Below are positions 59,944 to 64,000 of a stretch of DNA of 64,000 nucleotides, in pieces. The stretch is taken from NCBI GenBank assembly GCA_963662985.1, contig OY760067.1, positions 1,178,001 through 1,242,000 on the forward strand, given 5' to 3'. The stretch's first letter is position 1, and each line of letters starts with the position of its first letter. The stretch is from G963662985 sp963662985 (GTDB lineage Bacteria > Chloroflexota > Anaerolineae > Anaerolineales > UBA11579). A model generated the notes under the pieces. That model worked only from the letters and a program-made list of their open reading frames with translations. It had not been told where the DNA came from and searched no databases. The translations under genes and the position numbers were made by a program.

Positions 59944-61397
59944 CTTCCCTTCCCACCACTGTCCCCCAAATCTTAGCCAGCATCCGCAGCAAACAATTTT
60001 CCTGTGTCGAGCTCATTCAAGCCACTTATCAAAATATCGAATCAAAAGAACCGCAAATTCAAGCGTTTCTATACCTATCCAAAGAACAAGCCCTTCAACA
60101 AGCACAAGCTGCAGACCAACGTCTTGCCACCTCCTCCCCAGAAGAGCTTCCTCCCTTATTCGGTCTCCCCATCGGGGTCAAAGATGTTCTCAACGTCACC
60201 GACATGCCCACCACCGCCGGCTCCAAAATTCTCTCTGGCTACACCTCCCCCTACACTGCCACCGCCGTCCAGAAACTAATCGACGCGGGTTGCATCATCA
60301 TTGGCAAAACCAACACAGACGAGTTTGCCATGGGCTCCTCCACAGAGAACTCCGCCTACCAAACCTCACACAATCCATGGAACCTAGACCATGTCCCCGG
60401 AGGCTCAAGTGGTGGCAGTGCCGCCGCCGTTGCATCCGGCATGCTCAACATCGCTCTCGGCACAGATACAGGTGGCTCCATTCGCCAACCATGTTCATTT
60501 TGTGGCACCACTGGCATCAAACCTACCTATGGTCGTATCTCACGCTATGGCCTCATTGCCTATGCCTCTTCATTAGATAGTGTTGGCGTCATCGGACATT
60601 CCGCGCAAGAAATCACCCCCATCTATCAACAAATGACTTGGCATGATCCCAAAGATTCCACCTCCACATTAAACCCTGCTCAACCAGTCCCACAACTCAC
60701 CTCCCTCGCAGGCATCAAAATCGGCATCCCACAAGAATATTTTATCGAAGGCATCCAACCCGAAGTCAAACAAAAAGTAAATCAAGCCATAGAAAAAATG
60801 GCAGAATTAGGCGCTGAAGTCATCCCCGTCTCCCTTCCTCACACACAATATGCCCTCCCTGTATACTACATCATCGCCCCCGCAGAAGCATCTGCCAACT
60901 TAGCGCGATTTGATGGTGTTCGTTATGGTCAACACCAAACAGCAGACACCCATCTTAATCTTTTCAAACAAACGCGAGGGCAAGGCTTTGGCAATGAAGT
61001 CAAACGCCGCATCATGCTTGGTACCTATGCCCTTTCCGCAGGTTATTACGACGCTTTTTATGGCAAAGCCCAAAAAGTACGTCAACTCATTCGTCAAGAT
61101 TTCATCAATGTCTTCAAAACCGTTGATTGCATAGCAGCTCCCGTCGCTCCCACCACCGCCTTCAAAATTGGTGAACATTCCAACGACCCACTCGCCATGT
61201 ATCTTGAAGATGTTTTCACTCTCCCCGCCAACCTCGCCGGAGTACCCGGCGTTGCCTTCCCTGTCGGTTTTGATCAAACAGGTCTGCCCGTCGGCATGCA
61301 GCTCATGGGCAACTACTATTCAGAACACACCCTCCTTGCCATCGCCGCTCATTATCAAGCTAACACCAATTGGCACGCTGCTACCCCGCAGTTCTAA
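59940..61397 (+). CDS. gatA: Aspartyl/glutamyl-tRNA amidotransferase subunit A
   Basis: A 485-residue amidase-signature enzyme: catalytic Lys in LPIGVKDVLNV, Ser residues in GGSSGGSAAAVASG and GTDTGGSIRQP, and the GatA-like RISRYGLIAYASSLDSVG. It releases ammonia from glutamine for the GatB site. The start overlaps gatC (ATGA). Confidence 0.95.
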   Translation: MTSLPTTVPQILASIRSKQFSCVELIQATYQNIESKEPQIQAFLYLSKEQALQQAQAADQRLATSSPEELPPLFGLPIGVKDVLNVTDMPTTAGSKILSGYTSPYTATAVQKLIDAGCIIIGKTNTDEFAMGSSTENSAYQTSHNPWNLDHVPGGSSGGSAAAVASGMLNIALGTDTGGSIRQPCSFCGTTGIKPTYGRISRYGLIAYASSLDSVGVIGHSAQEITPIYQQMTWHDPKDSTSTLNPAQPVPQLTSLAGIKIGIPQEYFIEGIQPEVKQKVNQAIEKMAELGAEVIPVSLPHTQYALPVYYIIAPAEASANLARFDGVRYGQHQTADTHLNLFKQTRGQGFGNEVKRRIMLGTYALSAGYYDAFYGKAQKVRQLIRQDFINVFKTVDCIAAPVAPTTAFKIGEHSNDPLAMYLEDVFTLPANLAGVPGVAFPVGFDQTGLPVGMQLMGNYYSEHTLLAIAAHYQANTNWHAATPQF

Positions 61398-61473
61398 CAA
61401 TTCCCTTCTCAGTCTCCCCCAAATTCTCTATACTATAGAGGCAGAACAAATAAAAGAGTAAAAGGAAGAAATA

Positions 61474-62487
61474 ATGAAAGAAGGACTTAAAATTGTAATC
61501 CCTATGGCAGGCTATGGTTCCCGCCTCCGTCCCCAAACATGGAGCAAACCGAAACCTCTCGTTTCTGCTGCCGGCAAGCCCGTCTTAGAACACGTCTTTG
61601 ATGTGTTAGACACTGCCCCTGATTCAAAAAATCAAGAACTCGTCTTCATCACTGGTTATCTCGGTGAGCAAGTCGAAACCTTTATGGAAGATTCATTTCC
61701 CAAAAAGAACGCAAAATTTATCGTTCAAAACGAACGTCTAGGCCAATCACACGCCATCGCCATGGCCCGTGAATATATCAAAGGGCCCACATTGATCGCC
61801 TTTGTCGACACCCTCGTCAATACCGATCTCAGCTTCTTAGAGAACGAAACCGCCGATGCAGTCATCTGGGTCAAAGAAGTAGAAGACCCTCGCCGTTTCG
61901 GTGTTGTCGATGTAGATAAAAACCTCATCGTCAAAGATCTCGTCGAAAAACCAGACGACATGCGCCTCAATCTGGCCGTCGTTGGTTTCTACTACTTCAA
62001 AAATGGTGAAGACCTCATTGCTGCCATTGACCAACAAATCGAACAAGGCATCCGCACCAAAGGAGAATACTTCCTCGCTGATGCCATCAAACTCATGCTC
62101 AACAACGGTGCCCAAGTGCGTGCCGAAATGGTAGATGTTTGGCTCGATGCCGGTCTCCCCGAAACTGTCCTCGAAACCAATCAATACCTCCTTGAACATG
62201 GTCGCGACAACACCAACTCCGCCAAAAGACGCAACCGTATGACCGTCATTCCCCCCGTATACATCCACCCCCGTGCAGAAATCGTCCAATCCACCATCGG
62301 TCCCAACGTCTCCATCAGTGAAGGCTGCCGGGTCTATGGTTCTGTCATTCGCGATTCCATCTTAGAAAGTGACGTAACAATTACCGATTCCAGCGTCAGA
62401 GATTCCATCATTGGGTCTCGCGCCACCGTCAAAGGTTTCTCCGGAACCCTTAACATCGGCAATGATGCTGAAGTAAAAAATAAATAA
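61474..62487 (+). CDS. Sugar-1-phosphate nucleotidyltransferase with left-handed beta-helix C-terminus
   Basis: A 337-residue enzyme: IPMAGYGSRLRPQTWSKPKPL is the nucleotide-binding loop (GxGSRLRPxT), with FVDTLVNTDLS the metal Asp, RRFGVVDVDKN and GEYFLADAIKLML. The last about 75 residues form hexapeptide repeats (SIGPNVSISEG, DSILESDVTI, DSIIGSRATV). It resembles RmlA-like glucose-1-phosphate thymidylyltransferases of the long type. It could supply activated sugars for the glycan loci. The sugar and base are not certain. Confidence 0.85.
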   Translation: MKEGLKIVIPMAGYGSRLRPQTWSKPKPLVSAAGKPVLEHVFDVLDTAPDSKNQELVFITGYLGEQVETFMEDSFPKKNAKFIVQNERLGQSHAIAMAREYIKGPTLIAFVDTLVNTDLSFLENETADAVIWVKEVEDPRRFGVVDVDKNLIVKDLVEKPDDMRLNLAVVGFYYFKNGEDLIAAIDQQIEQGIRTKGEYFLADAIKLMLNNGAQVRAEMVDVWLDAGLPETVLETNQYLLEHGRDNTNSAKRRNRMTVIPPVYIHPRAEIVQSTIGPNVSISEGCRVYGSVIRDSILESDVTITDSSVRDSIIGSRATVKGFSGTLNIGNDAEVKNK

Positions 62488-62512
62488 ACAATAATTAAAG
62501 GAGCCCAGTTAA

Positions 62513-63679
62513 ATGACAAGACAATTCTTATCAGACCGTGTCTTAAGTCTAAAACCCTCTGGCATTCGAAAATTTTTCGATATCATCAATTCGATGCCAG
62601 ATGTAATCTCTTTGGGCGTTGGCGAACCGGATTTTGCTTCACCAGCTCCCGTAACAGAAGCTGCTATCGCCGCCTTGCGCGCAGGCAAAACCGCCTATAC
62701 CTCTAATTATGGCATTCTCGAACTTCGAGAAATTTTAGCAGACTACCTCAAAAACAATCGTGAAAATCTCACCTATGACCCTCAAAAAGAAATGATCTTC
62801 ACCGCTGGTCTTTCCGAAGCTATCTACATCACCATGGCCGCCATCCTCAATCCTGGCGATGAGGTCATCGTCCCCACCCCCTGCTTCGTTGCCTATCAAC
62901 CCTCCATTGAATTAGCCGGCGGAGTTTCAGTTGAAGTTCCCAGCAAATTTGAAGATGATTTCCAGCCCGATATCGCCGCCATTGAAGCTGCCATCACTCC
63001 CCGCACCAAAGCCATCTTCATCAGCTACCCCAACAACCCCACCGGGGCTGTCGTCACCAAAGAAGTCGCCCTTCAATTAGCAGAAGTCGTCATCAAACAC
63101 GACCTTCTTCTCATATCAGATGAAATCTACGAACAACTTATCTATAGTGACCACAAACACGTCATCTTCCCCAACCTGCCCGGTCTCAAAGAACGCACCA
63201 TTTACTTAAGCGGCTTCTCAAAATCATTCTCCATGACCGGTTGGCGCCTAGGCTATGTTTGCGCCCCACCAGAACTCATCGCGGCCATCGTCAAAATCCA
63301 TCAATTCGCCCTCATGTCCGCCCCCACCATCTCTCAACACGCCGCCATCGCCGCCCTCACAGAGTGCCAATCCCACGTAGACAAAATGGTCGCCGAATAT
63401 GACCGTCGTCGAAAATTAATCGTCACTGGCATGAACGCCATCGGCCTCCCCACATTTGAACCCAAAGGTGCTTTCTATGCCTTCCCCAAAGTGGATGTCA
63501 CCGGCCTCACCAGCGAAGAATTTGCAGAAAAACTGCTCTATCAAGAAAAAGTCGCCGTAGTCCCCGGCAGCGCCTTTGGCGCAGGTGGCGAAGGCTTTGT
63601 CCGCACTTGTTACGCCACATCCTACGAACAAATTGAACAAGCGCTCGAAAAAATCGAAAGATTTGTCAAAACTCTATAA
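62513..63679 (+). CDS. Class I/II PLP-dependent aminotransferase
   Basis: A 388-residue fold-type I aminotransferase: SLGVGEPDFASP, FTAGLSEAIYIT, FISYPNNPTGAVV (PLP ring and phosphate contacts), LLISDEIYEQLIY and the Schiff-base Lys in SGFSKSFSMTGWRLGY. C-terminal GAFYAFPKVDVTG and RTCYATSYEQIEQALEKI. Closest to aspartate/aromatic aminotransferases such as PatA/AspB. Follows the nucleotidyltransferase at 25 bp. Confidence 0.9.
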   Translation: MTRQFLSDRVLSLKPSGIRKFFDIINSMPDVISLGVGEPDFASPAPVTEAAIAALRAGKTAYTSNYGILELREILADYLKNNRENLTYDPQKEMIFTAGLSEAIYITMAAILNPGDEVIVPTPCFVAYQPSIELAGGVSVEVPSKFEDDFQPDIAAIEAAITPRTKAIFISYPNNPTGAVVTKEVALQLAEVVIKHDLLLISDEIYEQLIYSDHKHVIFPNLPGLKERTIYLSGFSKSFSMTGWRLGYVCAPPELIAAIVKIHQFALMSAPTISQHAAIAALTECQSHVDKMVAEYDRRRKLIVTGMNAIGLPTFEPKGAFYAFPKVDVTGLTSEEFAEKLLYQEKVAVVPGSAFGAGGEGFVRTCYATSYEQIEQALEKIERFVKTL

Positions 63680-63685
63680 ACCATT

Positions 63686-63711
63686 CCCCTTCTCCCTCAA
63701 AAGAGAAGGGG
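63686..63711 (+). terminator. Hairpin between aminotransferase and gatB
   Basis: CCCCTTCTC, 8-nt loop, GAGAAGGGG. The sequence after it is CTATAAAAT, so it is not followed by a perfect T-run; the role may be termination or mRNA protection. Confidence 0.55.
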
Positions 63712-63713
63712 CT

Positions 63714-63750
63714 ATAAAATATGAATAGATCAAATTTATTCATATTTTAT
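63714..63750 (+). other. Second hairpin upstream of gatB
   Basis: ATAAAATATGAATA / TATTCATATTTTAT, a 14-bp A-T stem with a 9-nt loop, 23 bp before the gatB ATG. It may be a terminator-like or regulatory element; not a known riboswitch. Confidence 0.5.
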
Positions 63751-63773
63751 GGATCAAAAGAAAAGGAAACACC

Positions 63774-64000
63774 ATGAAATATCCAGGCTACCAACCTACC
63801 ATCGGCATAGAGGTCCATGCCGTCATGAAAACCAAAACCAAGCTCTTCTGCAACTGCCCCGTTGTCAATCCCGTCCATGCTGAGCCCAACACCGCCATCT
63901 GCCCTGTCTGCACCGGCATCCCCGGCGCCATGCCCGTCCTCAATCGCCATGCCGTAGAGCAAGCCCTCCGTGTTTCCCTCGCCCTAGGTTGTCACATTAA
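63774..64000 (+). CDS. gatB: Aspartyl/glutamyl-tRNA amidotransferase subunit B (partial, runs off right edge)
   Basis: The visible 75 codons begin MKYPGYQPTIGIEVHAVMKTKTK, then LFCNCP and AICPVCTGIPGAMPVLN, the GatB N-terminus with its zinc-binding Cys pairs. SD AAAAGGAA. It is the third subunit of GatCAB, separated from gatA by two unrelated genes. The open frame continues to the edge. Confidence 0.93.
   Translation, partial: MKYPGYQPTIGIEVHAVMKTKTKLFCNCPVVNPVHAEPNTAICPVCTGIPGAMPVLNRHAVEQALRVSLALGCHI

Noticed and set aside
1..64000. CRISPR arrays, tRNA or rRNA genes, insertion sequences
   Set aside because: I looked through all intergenic regions and saw no regularly spaced repeats, no cloverleaf-like segments and no transposase-like proteins.

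Overview
The window is a gene-dense stretch of a low-to-moderate GC bacterial chromosome (roughly 40% G+C by eye) with no rRNA, tRNA, CRISPR array, insertion sequence or prophage that I can see. Paired SpoVS-like proteins, two sortases (one fused to a surface beta-helix protein), a VWA-FHA membrane protein, many glycosyltransferases and the lack of any outer-membrane or LPS gene suggest a Chloroflexota (Anaerolineae-like) organism. That assignment is an inference from gene content, not a demonstrated placement.

Layout. 1-3.3 kb (-): thiamine uptake and salvage operon (thiN-thiB-thiP; thiP runs off the left edge) behind a TPP riboswitch and terminator. 3.4-8.6 kb (-): five-gene surface-glycan operon (GT39-like membrane glycosyltransferase, DegT aminotransferase, GT2, ATP-grasp, DinB-like). 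8.7-13.7 kb (-): sulfur-trafficking operon (split YeeE/YedE transporter, two identical TusA proteins, thioredoxin reductase fused to a degenerate thioredoxin, two tandem-rhodanese lipoproteins), with a divergent LysR regulator at 13.9 kb. 14.9-19.6 kb (-): secreted beta-helix protein ending in LPXTG motifs and a sortase domain, a third TusA-like protein and an aldehyde dehydrogenase. 19.6-23.7 kb: SLC13 transporter, MFS transporter (+), and an alanine-dehydrogenase-like enzyme behind a roughly 300-nt structured leader. 24.1-28.3 kb (-): stand-alone sortase, GT4 glycosyltransferase, VWA-FHA membrane protein. 28.4-32.8 kb (-): dusB, radA, KimA-type potassium importer. 33.1-39.1 kb: acpS, LURP-one-like protein, SMP-30 protein, FAD reductase, small membrane protein, M19 and M42 peptidases. 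39.2-51.1 kb (-): ten-gene extracellular polysaccharide locus. 51.2-52.9 kb (-): rimI-tsaB-tsaE. 53.0-64 kb: dnaN, PEP/pyruvate-binding protein, deoxynucleoside kinase, two spoVS genes and a DUF1232 gene (both -), LmbE deacetylase, gatC, gatA, sugar nucleotidyltransferase, aminotransferase and the start of gatB.

Main points of interest: (i) a secreted protein carrying two LPXTG motifs immediately ahead of its own sortase domain; (ii) a split YeeE transporter whose halves flank two TusA genes encoding identical proteins; (iii) a multi-helix leader RNA ahead of the alanine-dehydrogenase-like gene that matches no riboswitch I know; (iv) extended -10 boxes exactly six bases before the ATG of acpS, gatC and the VWA-FHA gene, predicting leaderless mRNAs; (v) a TusA start codon placed in the loop of a 13-bp hairpin. 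In the lines I counted, the + strand is C-rich over G whatever the gene orientation, so the switch of coding strand near dnaN is probably not a replication origin.
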